A DNA stretch of 64,000 nucleotides from Uranotaenia lowii (taxonomy: Eukaryota; Arthropoda; Insecta; Diptera; Culicidae), in contig NC_073691.1 in the NCBI RefSeq assembly GCF_029784155.1, positions 130,324,714 through 130,388,713 on the forward strand, in the 5' to 3' direction. The notes below the pieces were generated by a model. It saw only the letters and a list, made by a program, of their open reading frames with translations. It made no database searches and was not told the origin of the DNA. The translations under genes were made by a program, and so were the position numbers. Below are positions 22,165 to 33,190 of this stretch, piece by piece; the stretch's first letter is position 1; every line of letters begins with the position of its first letter.

Positions 22165-23862
22165 GTTTTCAATCTCCAAACTGTTCTGATATCTATTTTG
22201 ATGCTCTACCAAACTATGACATTAGACTGCCACAGCCCCATTTAACTGCCCAGGAGATTTTCAATGTTTTAAGTAACCTAGACCCGTCGAAAGGGCCGGT
22301 CCGGATGGAATTCCATCGTCGTTGGCATCAAAACTCGCTGCTTCTCTTGCCACACCGCTCAGTATGATATTTAACCGATCGATTTCTGAATGTGTTTTTC
22401 CAAGCTTTTGGAAAATGGCTGCAATATCTCCAATTCATAAGTCTGGAAACGCTCACCGTGTTGAGAACTACCGACCAATATCAATTCTTTGCTGTTTTTC
22501 CAAAGTTCTTGAAGTTTTGATATATGAAAGGTTTTATTCTGCAGCTACTCCGATAATTACCGAATTCCAGCACGGTTTCGTTAAGAAAAGATCGACTGTG
22601 ACAAACCTGATGTGTTATGTTAATGAATTACACACCGCAACCGATAGAAAACTTCAAGTGGATTCAGTATATATCGACTTCGCCAAGGCCTTCGACACAG
22701 TACCCCACAGCATTGCAGTGATGAAACTAGAGCGCTATGGATTTCCTACATGGGCAACCAGGTGGCTGCACTCGTACCTGATAAATCGCCAAGGATTCAT
22801 AAACATCCGTGGAACACATTCCTCAGTGTTCGATATGCCGTCTGAAGTCCCACAAGGAAGTCATTTAGGCCCGCTTATCTTTGTGCTTTTTGTAAATGAC
22901 TTGGCAACCTGTCTTAAGTCATCAAAGCTTCTGAATGCTGATGACCTGAAATTCTACAGAGTAATCGATTCAATTGTGGATTGCGCAGCGCTTCAAGAGG
23001 ATATAGAAAGGTTATTGCTCTGGTGTGAAACAAATGGAATGAAAGTGAATACTGAAAAGTGTAAATGCATAAGCTTTTTCAGAACCAGAGCTTCAGTTAC
23101 CTTCGACTACTCGTTCCGCGACACTACACTAGAAAGAACAACCGTGATAAAAGATCTTAGAGTAACATTCGACCAAAAGCTCTCTTTCGCTCAGCATATG
23201 GCAACAACTACAGCAAAGGCTTTCGCTTTGTTCGGATTCCTTCGCAGAAATACTTCGAGTTTTAAAGACCCTTATGCTCTAAATACTGTGTTCTGCTCGC
23301 TCGTACGCAGTGTCTTGGAATACGCCGCACCAGTTTGGACACCTTATCATTCCGTTCACATAGACAGAATTGAGAGGGTCCAGAAAAGATTTCTTCGTTT
23401 CGCATTGCGTCATCAGCCTTGGCGAGATCCCGTTCGATTGCCACCGTACTCCGATAGATGTGGTCTATTATCACTGACGTCGCTGTGCCAAAGGAGAATT
23501 TATCTACAACGAATGTTTGTCTATGATATCATTACGAATGCTATTGATTGTCCGCAACTGCTTTACTCTTTGAACCTACACGCTCCAACTCGACAACTTC
23601 GTTACCAGATTCTTTTCTAACTACCAAGAAGCAGGACAGTATTGGGCCAAAATCATCCACTACAACGATGCTGCCAAGTGTTTAATGATGTTTCTTCTTT
23701 GTTCGACTTCAATGTATCCAAAGCAAAATTTAAATGTTTGATTCGTGATGTAACCTAATTTTAAGCCAACTATATAACCTAATTTAAGATCAATACTCAT
23801 GGTCTGTATGACAACATAGTCAAAGACATCAAATAAAAAAATAAAAAATAAATAAAAAAAAT
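22165..23862 (+). pseudogene. Jockey-superfamily LINE, RT and 3' end
   Basis: Enters from the gap and reads QPHLTAQEIFNVLSNLDPSK, then a one-base frameshift near 22295, then the reverse transcriptase (ENYRPISIL, EFQHGF, VYIDFAKAFDTV, VPQGSHLGPLIFVLFVND). The catalytic box reads LNADDLK where Tyr or Phe normally precedes ADD, so this copy is probably inactive even apart from the frameshifts. The C-terminal end after 23600 is shifted (..FDFNVSKAKFKCLIRDVT, stop about 23757). The 3' end is an (AATAAAA)n-like tail at 23835-23862, as in jockey-type elements. Confidence 0.8.
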
Positions 23863-23879
23863 TGACATAGTAAGAGTAT

Positions 23880-24320
23880 CAGCAGCGGTCAGGTGCCAAA
23901 GCTATAATAACACTCCATTTTGACACTTCGACGGTGCACCGCAAGGTTTCAAACCAGGTGTTATTTTGCTCCTGGTTGTTAAAAAAAGCGAGCCAGGAGT
24001 CAAATATGAATACCGACCAGCTCCTGATTTGACAGGTGCTAAAGTGTCTAGGGAAAATTTACAAGAGAAAATAGCAGCAAACAACAACAACACCTATCGA
24101 TGCGTCATCAGTGGCAAAAATGGAAACCAGTTTAGCACTTACCGGTGCGCAAATAAGCTGCTAAAGCTAAAATAAGACCGAAAATGTGTCCCGGGTTAAC
24201 ACCTGGGATAGCACCTACCGGTACTGGTGCTCTAAGAGGAACCAAAACAAACAATGTTTTGGTTCTGCTCGTGGCAGCAGAAATCGATTGCTTCTGTTCT
24301 GGATGACGTTAGGAAACCGT
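23880..24320. other. Repeat-like DNA with short inverted motifs
   Basis: Several complementary short blocks (CAGGTGTTATTTTGCTCCTGG; GGTGCTAAAG; CACCTACCGGTACTGGTGC) suggest a decayed MITE. No clear target duplication was found and no gene is supported. Confidence 0.35.
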
Positions 24321-24325
24321 AAGTT

Positions 24326-25200
24326 TCAACACCACCCCTCAATTGGTAAATTGAGAATGCTGAACAGCTTTGTGTGCCTCGTCCTTAGTAATGCCTTCGT
24401 GAACGCATCAGCTGGCTGATCCTCAGTGGAGATGTGTCTCAAAGAAAACTGACCGCTTCTCACGATCTCCCTGATGAATGCATTAATACTTCACGTCCAG
24501 ATGCTTCATCCGCTGATAGGTCCGCGCATCTTCCAGGTACTGGATGCAAGGTATGTTGTCCTCCATTGACGTAAAAGATGATCAACTCTTTGAACAGCTG
24601 TTCGGTGATAACCTCTCCATCGTTCAGCTTCGTCCAGTGAACGTTCATGTCACGAAACCTGTGACCTAGGTTAAGCCAAATGCTCCCCATGCCGCGTAAT
24701 TCTCCAGGGCTGCCATCCATTTGGCGATAACCTTCTCCCAGAAGACTCATTTGTACGGCGCTTCAGCTCACTGATGATTTGTGGTACCTCCTCATTAATA
24801 CCAGCAGCTACGTTAGCCAGGTAGCGCTTAGTAGGTTCTCTGATTCGCTGACTGCGTCTCAGAGTCGGTGCTAGATGTTGATCCTGAAACTTCTCCCTGC
24901 CGTCGGACGTGAGCTCACGCGTTAGCAAGCGTGGCTCGTGACGACATCGAGAGAAGCCCTCTCGGCCCACGAACGTCCCCGGACTTGATTTCTGGAGGAA
25001 CCTCCTAGCGGGACTAGGACATCTCGCAGGCTGACCTCGGCGCGAGCGGTATTCTACTTGCTGGCTGGCCCTCTGCCGTGGTTCTCTGGCTCCTGGATGG
25101 CTGCTCTGGTGGTGTTGTGGCTGGTGGTTGGCCCCTCGACCATCTGCGCTGGTTACTGATGGACTTGCTAACCGCAAGTATTGAGAGTACTCCTCTCACT
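24326..25200 (-). pseudogene. Ty1/copia polyprotein remnant (linker and RNase H end)
   Basis: On the minus strand the N-side holds the basic/Pro-rich linker between integrase and RT, with the copia hallmark TLRRSQRIREPTKRY. Only a scrap of RT start follows (LLGEGYRQ). After a large internal deletion come RNase H pieces (CIQYLEDARTYQRMKHLDVK, then RHISTEDQPADAFTKALL) and a natural C-terminus LPIEGWC at 24326. Frameshifts and stops throughout show it is dead. No LTR was identified. Confidence 0.75.
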
Positions 25201-26067
25201 AGCTCTTTGTTCCTTAATCCAGACGTATCTGGGCCGATAACCTGTTGAAAACACAGGATTTAGTGGTGGAATAGAGTTAATTCTGACCCAGAATATCTGG
25301 CAACACTGTTGTTTTACCACGAACCCAATTTGAGTAGTCTCGCTTAACCGTGTGATGATGTAAACATTTTTACCGCGTTTAAAGGGAAAATAAACAAAAC
25401 GACTCGTCCTATTCATCAACTGCTTGGCTGCACTCAAATGAGGATTCGCACTTCAGATTTAATTTTCTATTTCTGTCTCAGTGGGATGGGGACGGTGCAT
25501 CGAGTTTAAGAACTAGAATTTCGCAGGCAGACGATCCGACTATCTCTCTGTCTCTTTGTGCCATAAGATACATGCAAAACTTTGCACGCGCACCAGTGAG
25601 CCAAATTGCGTAGGATGTAAAGAATCAGGTTTAAATTTGACCACTTCTATAAAGTAGATAGAACAGTTTGAATCACCTGGTCGCATTCCTTGGCAGCAAA
25701 GCGGCAATCCCATATCCCAAACCTAGAGGTAGTAGCCGAGTTGCCGATGATTAATCTGGCGCTTGCGATTCGAATGATGTTATGTGACGAGCATCTTGAA
25801 ACAAATTTAGCACGGCGGAAAGAGCTTCCAAAAGATATCCACCTCATCGAAGCGCTGCTAATTGGTCTTGAAGAGTGTGCAGTCATTTTTTTTAACTCTT
25901 CACAATAAGGTATGAAGGCGCTAATCGAACCAGCTAGAAGCTAGAAATGGAACGCAAATTATCATACAATGAGAATGGACTTCAAATCGACCTCTCAAGA
26001 ATAAAGCACCTTAAATTATGTTCCAAATAGTGCAAAAGTTAAAAAATTTATTGTTGAACACATTGAA
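25201..26067. other. Unassigned DNA before the satellite
   Basis: Opposed short frames overlap at 25647-25908 (79 codons minus, 72 plus); neither carries a known motif, although the minus one (IASARLIIGNSATTSRFGIW) has protein-like composition and may be transposon-derived. Nothing else is supported. Confidence 0.3.
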
Positions 26068-27473
26068 AGATGATAAATGATAGATGATAGATGATAGATG
26101 ATAGATGATAGATGATAGATGATAGATGATAGATGATAGATGATAGATGATAGATGATAGATGATAGATGATAGATGATAGATGATAGATGATAGATGAT
26201 AGATGATAGATGATAGATGATAGATGATAGATGATAGATGATAGATGATAGATGATAGATGATAGATGATAGATGATAGATGATAGATGATAGATGATAG
26301 ATGATAGATGATAGATGATAGATGATAGATGATAGATGATAGATGATAGATGATAGATGATAGATGATAGATGATAGATGATAGATGATAGATGATAGAT
26401 GATAGATGATAGATGATAGATGATAGATGATAGATGATAGATGATAGATGATAGATGATAGATGATAGATGATAGATGATAGATGATAGATGATAGATGA
26501 TAGATGAGAGATGAGAGATGATAGCTGATAGCTGATAGCTGATAGCTGATAGCTGATAGCTGATAGCTGATAGATGATAGATGATAGATGATAGATGATA
26601 GATGATAGATGATAGATGATAGATGATAGATGATAGATGATAGATGATAGATGATAGATGATAGATGATAGATGATAGATGATAGATGATAGATGATAGA
26701 TGATAGATGATAGATGATAGATGATAGATGATAGATGATAGATGATAGATGATAGATGATAGATGATAGATGATAGATGATAGATGATAGATGATAGATG
26801 ATAGATGATAGATGATAGATGATAGATGATAGATGATAGATGATAGATGATAGATGATAGATGATAGATGATAGATGATAGATGATAGATGATAGATGAT
26901 AGATGATAGATGATAGATGATAGATGATAGATGATAGATGATAGATGATAGATGATAGATGATAGATGATAGATGATAGATGATAGATGATAGATGATAG
27001 ATGATAGATGATAGATGATAGATGATAGATGATAGATGATAGATGATAGATGATAGATGATAGATGATAGATGATAGATGATAGATGATAGATGATAGAT
27101 GATAGATGATAGATGATAGATGATAGATGATAGATGATAGATGATAGATGATAGATGATAGATGATAGATGATAGATGATAGATGATTATGATAGATGAT
27201 AGATGATAGATGATAGATGATAGATGATAGATGATAGATGATAGATGATAGATGATAGATGATAGATGATAGATGATAGATGATAGATGATAGATGATAG
27301 ATGATAGATGATAGATGATAGATGATAGATGATAGATGATAGATGATAGATGATAGATGATAGATGATAGATGATAGATGATAGATGATAGATGATAGAT
27401 GATAGATGATAGATGATAGATGATAGATGATAGATGATAGATGATAGATGAGAGATGATAGATGATAGATGAT
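26068..27473. repeat. Long 7-bp satellite (ATAGATG)n, array 1
   Basis: About 1.4 kb, roughly 200 units of a 7-base repeat. A homogenised variant block with unit TGATAGC (about seven copies) sits at 26522-26573, next to GAGAGATGAGAGATG; one 6-base irregular unit is at about 27187. Because 7 is not a multiple of 3 and the minus strand of the unit has no stop, it produces a long meaningless frame of SSIIYHL repeats. Confidence 0.97.
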
Positions 27474-27477
27474 TTCG

Positions 27478-27645
27478 TACGTCTCGGTGGTCGAGTGGTT
27501 AGCGTGGCTCGACGGTAATCGCTGGTCCACTGATGGCATGGGTCCGATTCCCATCTCGGTATTGGGTGTTAAATGTTAATCTTAAGTTGTACGCGTCATT
27601 TATTTAGTCTGTAAAGCCCAAATCGGCTAAGACGGTGTATGTCTT
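27478..27645 (+). mobile_element. tRNA-derived SINE (copy 1) inside the satellite
   Basis: It begins ACGTCTCGGTGG with an A box (GGTCGAGTGGTTAGCG, ~27488-27504) and a B box (GGGTCCGATTCCC, 27540-27552). A non-tRNA body follows (AGTCTGTAAAGCCCAAATCG) and the end is GGTGTATGTCTTT. Satellite units lie directly on both sides. A second copy, inverted, is at 30950-31120. Its tRNA-like head lacks a proper acceptor stem, and the conserved non-tRNA tail shared by both copies marks it as a SINE, not a tRNA gene. Confidence 0.8.
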
Positions 27646-27975
27646 TAGATGATAGATGATAGATGATAGATGATAAATGATAGATGACAGATGATAGATG
27701 ATAGATGATAGATGATAGATGATAGATGATAGATGATAGATGATAGATGATAGATGATAGATGATAGATGATAGATGATAGATGATAGATGATAGATGAT
27801 AGATGATAGATGATAGATGATAGATGATAGATGATAGATGATAGATGATAGATGATAGATGATAGATGATAGATGATAGATGATAGATGATAGGTGATAG
27901 GTGATAGATGATAGATGATAGGCGATAGATGATAAATGATATATGATGGATGGTAGACGATAGATGATAGATGAC
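27646..27975. repeat. 7-bp satellite, array 2
   Basis: Continuation of the ATAGATG array after the SINE, about 330 bp, becoming more degenerate towards its right end (TAGGTGATAGG, GGCGATAG, TGGATGGTAGACG). Confidence 0.95.
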
Positions 27976-30000
27976 AAATTGTTTGTGTATGATAGTAAAT
28001 AAAAGAAACAAATTAACCTTTATATTTAAATAAATATAGAATTTCAATGTTTTCTCTAATAATAGAAATTAGACATAATATATGATCAGAAAAGGAACAG
28101 GCTTAATAGCAATATGTTTTCCAAATAGCTTGAAAATTGTACCTAGTGATAGTCGACAGAAGACAAATGGTATGATGTTGTATAATCGATGATAGAGATA
28201 AGAGGTTTTGTAAGCAAATGAAATTATTTATAGAGTTTAAAAGTCTATTTTTGTAAGCAGAAATCACAAGAAAGACCTTAAAATGTATTTACACCTGCCT
28301 TAAAAGTATTTCGAATTTTTTTCCAAAAGTTTTATTATCAGAACTTCTAGAGTTAGGGCAAATTAACTGTTTTAAGTGTTTTTTGATTGAAAAATTTATA
28401 AAACTTGGCTTTTCAACAAAGTTTTATAACACCGTTTCTTAATTCTTAAAGGACTGAAACTGTCGCACCATAGTTACCGTGCACCATAAAATATTTTTGT
28501 TTCTCAGGAGTCACCTAAATAAACCTTTTTTTTTTCTTCAACTGACGCAATTTAAGAAAAAAACTACCACATCTCAGTGACACTAACATGAGCGGAAAAA
28601 ATTTGATCACGCTTCCCATTTTTACCACTTACCAATTGGTAGGTATTCCGAGTGTCCAACTATGCAAGTGCCGAAAATAAAAACGTGTTTTATAAAGTTC
28701 ATGCGCTACCCAGACCATTCGCCACTTTCATTCTAATTTATATGCAAATGCCATCCACCTGACGAAGGCAATGGGTGTGGAAAAATGCGGAAGCCAAAGA
28801 CACCAAATAAAAATAAATGTCTTCGAATGTCTTCATTGCTCAACACAAAATGATGTCATCCTAACAATAACTTTTTTTGCAATTCAAAGCTTAAAGTTTA
28901 ATCGAATTATCACAATTTCTGCTATTTTTTTACATCATATCAAGTAAAGGTGTGATTTACAATTGAAAAATAATGGCTTTCGATAACTGATGATTGATGC
29001 CCTAATCGGTTGGTCCAAGTAATCAATCCACATCGAGCTACGTTGTTTTTTCTTCGGTTCTAATCGATTTGATTCAGTAGGTTGATTTCTTTTTTTTTTT
29101 ATTTGTATGAAGAAAACCTTCAGACTCTTTTCTATTAGATTTGCGATTTTTATGCAGAATCTGTCAATTAAAATCTATATTTCAACAACTTTCAAGTTGA
29201 ATTCAAGTGAATCAAACATGTGAAAGGCCGACACGCCTTGCTAGATGTATACATTCATGGAACTCCCGGCAATCAAATCGCTTTGCACCTTCCAATAACT
29301 TTGTCGAAGCGCAAGATAATGGAGAGCTTAATGACAATAATTTAGGTCATAAATTTAACAGCTCCAGAGCCAGTTACCTAGTCAGACAGTCTATTGCGAT
29401 TCGAGTGAACGATAAATTACCGGCACTGTTTTTGGGAACAGCAGAGCGCGAGAAGCTCTTCTTCAGACTCGTTCATTTACCGCAAGAAAAGTGTACGTCT
29501 CTTGCTATTACATGTAGGCACTTTGTTTAGTTGCTGAGTAATATGTATAAACTACCAGTTTCCTTATTTGGAGCACTTGCATTAACTGTCCCCACCGAAA
29601 GGAGAAGCAGAAGAGCGGATGTTCCATCTTCCATCAAGCATTACTTTCAATCGGATTTCAGTCTTGCCTAAAACAAATGCTAAAGTCGTGCTTCAAAGCG
29701 ATCGTCAAAACCCAATGAACTCAACGTAGAAAAAACCAATCAACTGATGAGCGTTGGCTCTGGGATCACCATAAATAAGTGATTTTTTCATACTAAAACT
29801 ACTACCGGTCAGGCCGGTCGCAACGTTGTTTGGGCGTACGATTGATGACATGCGTTACTCTGAATTTAAAGGTGATGGGTTTGCGTAGGAAAGTTGATTT
29901 TTAACTTGCACTTCTACTCTTCTACACTTCTTGATCTTCTGGAGACAATAATTTTGACCGGGAGTTACAGTTCAGCAAATTCTTCAAGGTTCCAATAAGG
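27976..30000. other. Non-coding DNA
   Basis: AT-rich, without recognised repeats. 28560-28850 is more balanced in composition. The 107-codon plus frame at 29207-29530 (LARCIHSWNSRQSNRF) shows no known motif and no flanking splice sites. Confidence 0.35.
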
Positions 30001-30002
30001 CG

Positions 30003-30140
30003 GCATCCATAAATTACATAACGCAAAAATGCACTTTTTTGACCCCCTCCCCCCGTATGTCACAAGTCGTAACGATTCGACGTACCCCCCCTATGTAAAT
30101 TACGTAACGCTGATAATTACCCCCCCCCCCCCCCTTCTTC
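30003..30140. repeat. C-rich dispersed repeat fragment
   Basis: ATCCATAAATTACATAACGC, then CCCCCTCCCCCC, a partly palindromic AAATTACGTAACG stretch, and a run of C at 30120-30134. The pattern (near-palindromic ACGTAA plus C runs) is that of a common insect repeat, known from memory only. The right terminus was not found. Confidence 0.4.
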
Positions 30141-30949
30141 TCATACTTTTAAATACTGATTTTCGAAGGCAAAAAAGATTTTAACATAACATTTTATAAC
30201 GTTCTTTAAAACGGAATTAATATCTATCTAAATCGCTCCTTAGTATTCACTGATGATAGCTCTCTGATAAAATTAATTGATTGTCTTATTAAGAGCTGCT
30301 CTGTGCTTGTTAACTGATGATCCACCTTTTTTTGTTTATTTGAGACGCTTTATGGATGATCTACCTTATTTACTTTATTTTGTTCAATGGGCATAACTTG
30401 TTTTGCAAAATATACTCCACTAGAAGGAATTATTGGTCGGAATAGTCAAAAATGCATTTTTGATTCAATTGAGAAAGAAATTTCCGTCTTAAGGTTTAAT
30501 TGAGTTCTTGGGGGTTAGTGTACCTAATATTCGGTTATCCAACGGCTATGTCACGGATATTCAATACACATTTTAAGGAACCTATCTCAGAATCTTTAAA
30601 GAGAAAAGGTTACAAACCAGTTTCAATGATGTTAAAGATTTCATGACAATTGCATGACATCAAACTAGCTGCAAATAAAATAAAATTTTACAAGGAAAAA
30701 TCGTTACGTAACGATGAGCATAATGAAAAAAAAAATTGAAATTTATTCCAATTTTTTTGCTTTTCACATTATTTTTTATTGTTTTATTTTATTGTTATTG
30801 AACATTTTGAAATCAAATGCTCAGATTTTGCCAGGTTTTTCGATAAAATTTCCCGGATTTGTCCGGTCCACACGTCCGGAAAAAAAATCTGGCAACCTTA
30901 TTTTAAACCGACCATTTTTTAGGAAGCTTACCCTTTTTTATCTTTTAAA

Positions 30950-31120
30950 AAAAGACATACACCGTCTTAGCCGATTTAGGCTTTACAGACTGAATAAGTG
31001 ACGTGGACAACTTAAGATTAACATTGAACACCCAGTACCGAGATGGGAATCGAACCCATGCCATCGGTGAACCAGCGATTACCGTCTTACCACGCTAACC
31101 ACTCGACCACCGAGACGTAC
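30950..31120 (-). mobile_element. tRNA-derived SINE (copy 2)
   Basis: Reverse complement of the SINE at 27478, with the same B box (31045-31057 as GGGAATCGAACCC), A box, AGTCTGTAAAGCC body and AAAGACATACACC end. Internal differences are few. No satellite flanks this copy, so the satellite is not part of the SINE. Confidence 0.8.
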
Positions 31121-31696
31121 TTCAAATCTTCAAATAATAACAATGTGTATTTCATCTTTTCCATGTTCATGAAAATCCACTATCTCAAGCTTGTAAATAT
31201 ATGTGAACGACCTCTTTTGAAGATCATTACACAGATTTCCGCTGAAACCTTGTTGAAGACTTTCTCTGTATCTTTTTAATTTGCTTTTTTTTGTTTTCTC
31301 ATAATGGGATGGAAAAATTAAACACATTGATGACCAACAAAAGCTATAAATTAAGATACTAAAAAGTTCCATGCGTTGAATTTGGCTTAAGCTATTTCTT
31401 ATTCAACTGTTCTTTTTTTGGTGAATTGTTTAATCCCTGTTTTAAATTAAATTTCTACACTGCTAGAAAAGCGTTGAGATCACTGCCTCCAGCTTACAAT
31501 TCTTAATTCAATTAATTTTTCTTTCCTTACGAGGAATTCCAAAAATATAAAAATGGTTGGTACCTCAAAGCTGGAACATTAGTTTTCAGTCCAAATAATT
31601 ATTCAACTGAAGAAATCATTTCATAATGAAGATGAATCGTTTTATCCATACTTCACACACTGTGTATACTTGCACTCTCAACGCGCCCCAGCGGCG

Positions 31697-33190
31697 CACA
31701 CAGGGGAAAACGATGTAAAAAGGTGATCAAAATTGTTTACGCCAAAACGGAGCGTTTTAGACCCATAGTGTCTTCGGGACATTTTACCTACATTTAAAGC
31801 ACTTTAAAATGAGCTTTTGATAAAAATGATTAAATCACCTAACAGTGAGATAGAAAAATTATTTTTTGTATTTTTCATTTTAGAGCACTTATGTCTTTGG
31901 CAAGTTTTTAGATTGTAAAAAATGTAGCAATTTTGTTGAAGACGTAAACATCGTAGAAGCTAACCCAAAAAAGTTAGAAGGGTTCAAAATAAAACAATAT
32001 TTTTTTATCAAAATTTTCAGTATTTTAACGATATCTTTTCAGGCCGAGCTTATTCAAGCAAGATATGTTTAAAAGAGTTTTGAGTCACTTAAAATCGAAC
32101 AGTTTTGTGGAACACACTTAGTAAAAATATTCAAACTGAAACGAGTTAGACTGGAAAAACTAAGAAAAAATAGCTGTTTTTGAACACCTGTATCTTTCTA
32201 GTTCGGTTGAGTTCGGTTCATTTTTTGGTTGCATTTGAATCAGGCAGGTTTCAACGTTATAAAAACATGGAATTTAGAACGTTATGTTGTTTATTTTGTA
32301 ACTTTATAAATGATTAAAGTTAGTTATTTTAAAGGAATCTAGATGATTTTTTTTGCATTTAAAATTAGCTAACCGAAAAACAAACTCGTCAAGTATATTG
32401 TATTCTAAGCGAAAAGGTAGATGGTAAGGTTCGTCAATGAAGGCTTAAAAACGTCATACGCTAGCGAGAGAATGATTTGGCTAAAGTTTCACCAAAATAA
32501 AAACGGTTGCTAATTGTCAGTTTAAATAAACTTGGAATTTGTCTTCTAGATTCCTTGAAAATAGCTAACTCTTATCATTTATAAAGCTACAAAATAAACA
32601 ACATAACGTTCTAAACTTCATGTTTTTATAACGTTGAAACCTGCCTGATTCAAATGCAACCAAAAAATGAACCGAACTCAACCGAACTAGAAAGATACAG
32701 GTGTTCAAAAACAGCTATTTTTTCTTAGTTTTTCCAGTCTAACTCGTTTCAGTTTGAATATTTTTACTAAGTGTGTTCCACAAAACTGTTCGATTTTAAG
32801 TGACTCAAAACTCTTTCAAACATATCTTGCTTGAATAAGCTCGGCCTGAAAAGATATCGTTAAAATACTGAAAATTTTGATAAAAAAATATTGTTTTATT
32901 TTGAACCCTTCTAACTTTTTTGGGTTAGCTTCTACGATGTTTACGTCTTCAACAAAATTGCTACATTTTTTACAATCTAAAAACTTGCCAAAGACATAAG
33001 TGCTATAAAATGAAAAATACAAAAAATAATTTTTCTATCTCACTGTTAGGTGATTTAATCATTTTTATCAAAAGCTCATTTTAAAGTGCTTTAAATGTAG
33101 GTAAAATGCCCCGAAGACACTATGGGTCTAAAACGCTCCGTTTTGGCGTAAACAATTTTGATCACCTTTTTACATCGTTTTCCCCTGTGT
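31697..33190. mobile_element. Foldback element with ~646-bp inverted arms
   Basis: The left arm 31697-32343 and right arm 32545-33190 are near-perfect reverse complements, separated by a ~200-bp spacer. The ends are CACACAGGGGAAAACG / CGTTTTCCCCTGTGT. The flanks repeat CGGCG or GCGGCG (31691-31696, 33191-33196), a 5-6-bp target duplication. No transposase frame is present. Arms this long, making up 87% of the element, fit a foldback-type DNA transposon. Confidence 0.88.

Noticed and set aside
21639..22367. Frames crossing the N stretch
   Set aside because: N bases are not sequence; the same holds at 47131-47752.
26016..27554. 512-codon minus frame of SSIIYHL repeats
   Set aside because: It is the translation of the 7-bp satellite plus antisense SINE; the unit has no stop on that strand in any frame.
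27478..27560. tRNA gene
   Set aside because: A and B boxes are present but there is no proper acceptor stem, and a conserved non-tRNA tail shared with a second copy marks it as a SINE.
27604..28047. 147-codon minus frame
   Set aside because: Same cause: satellite array 2.
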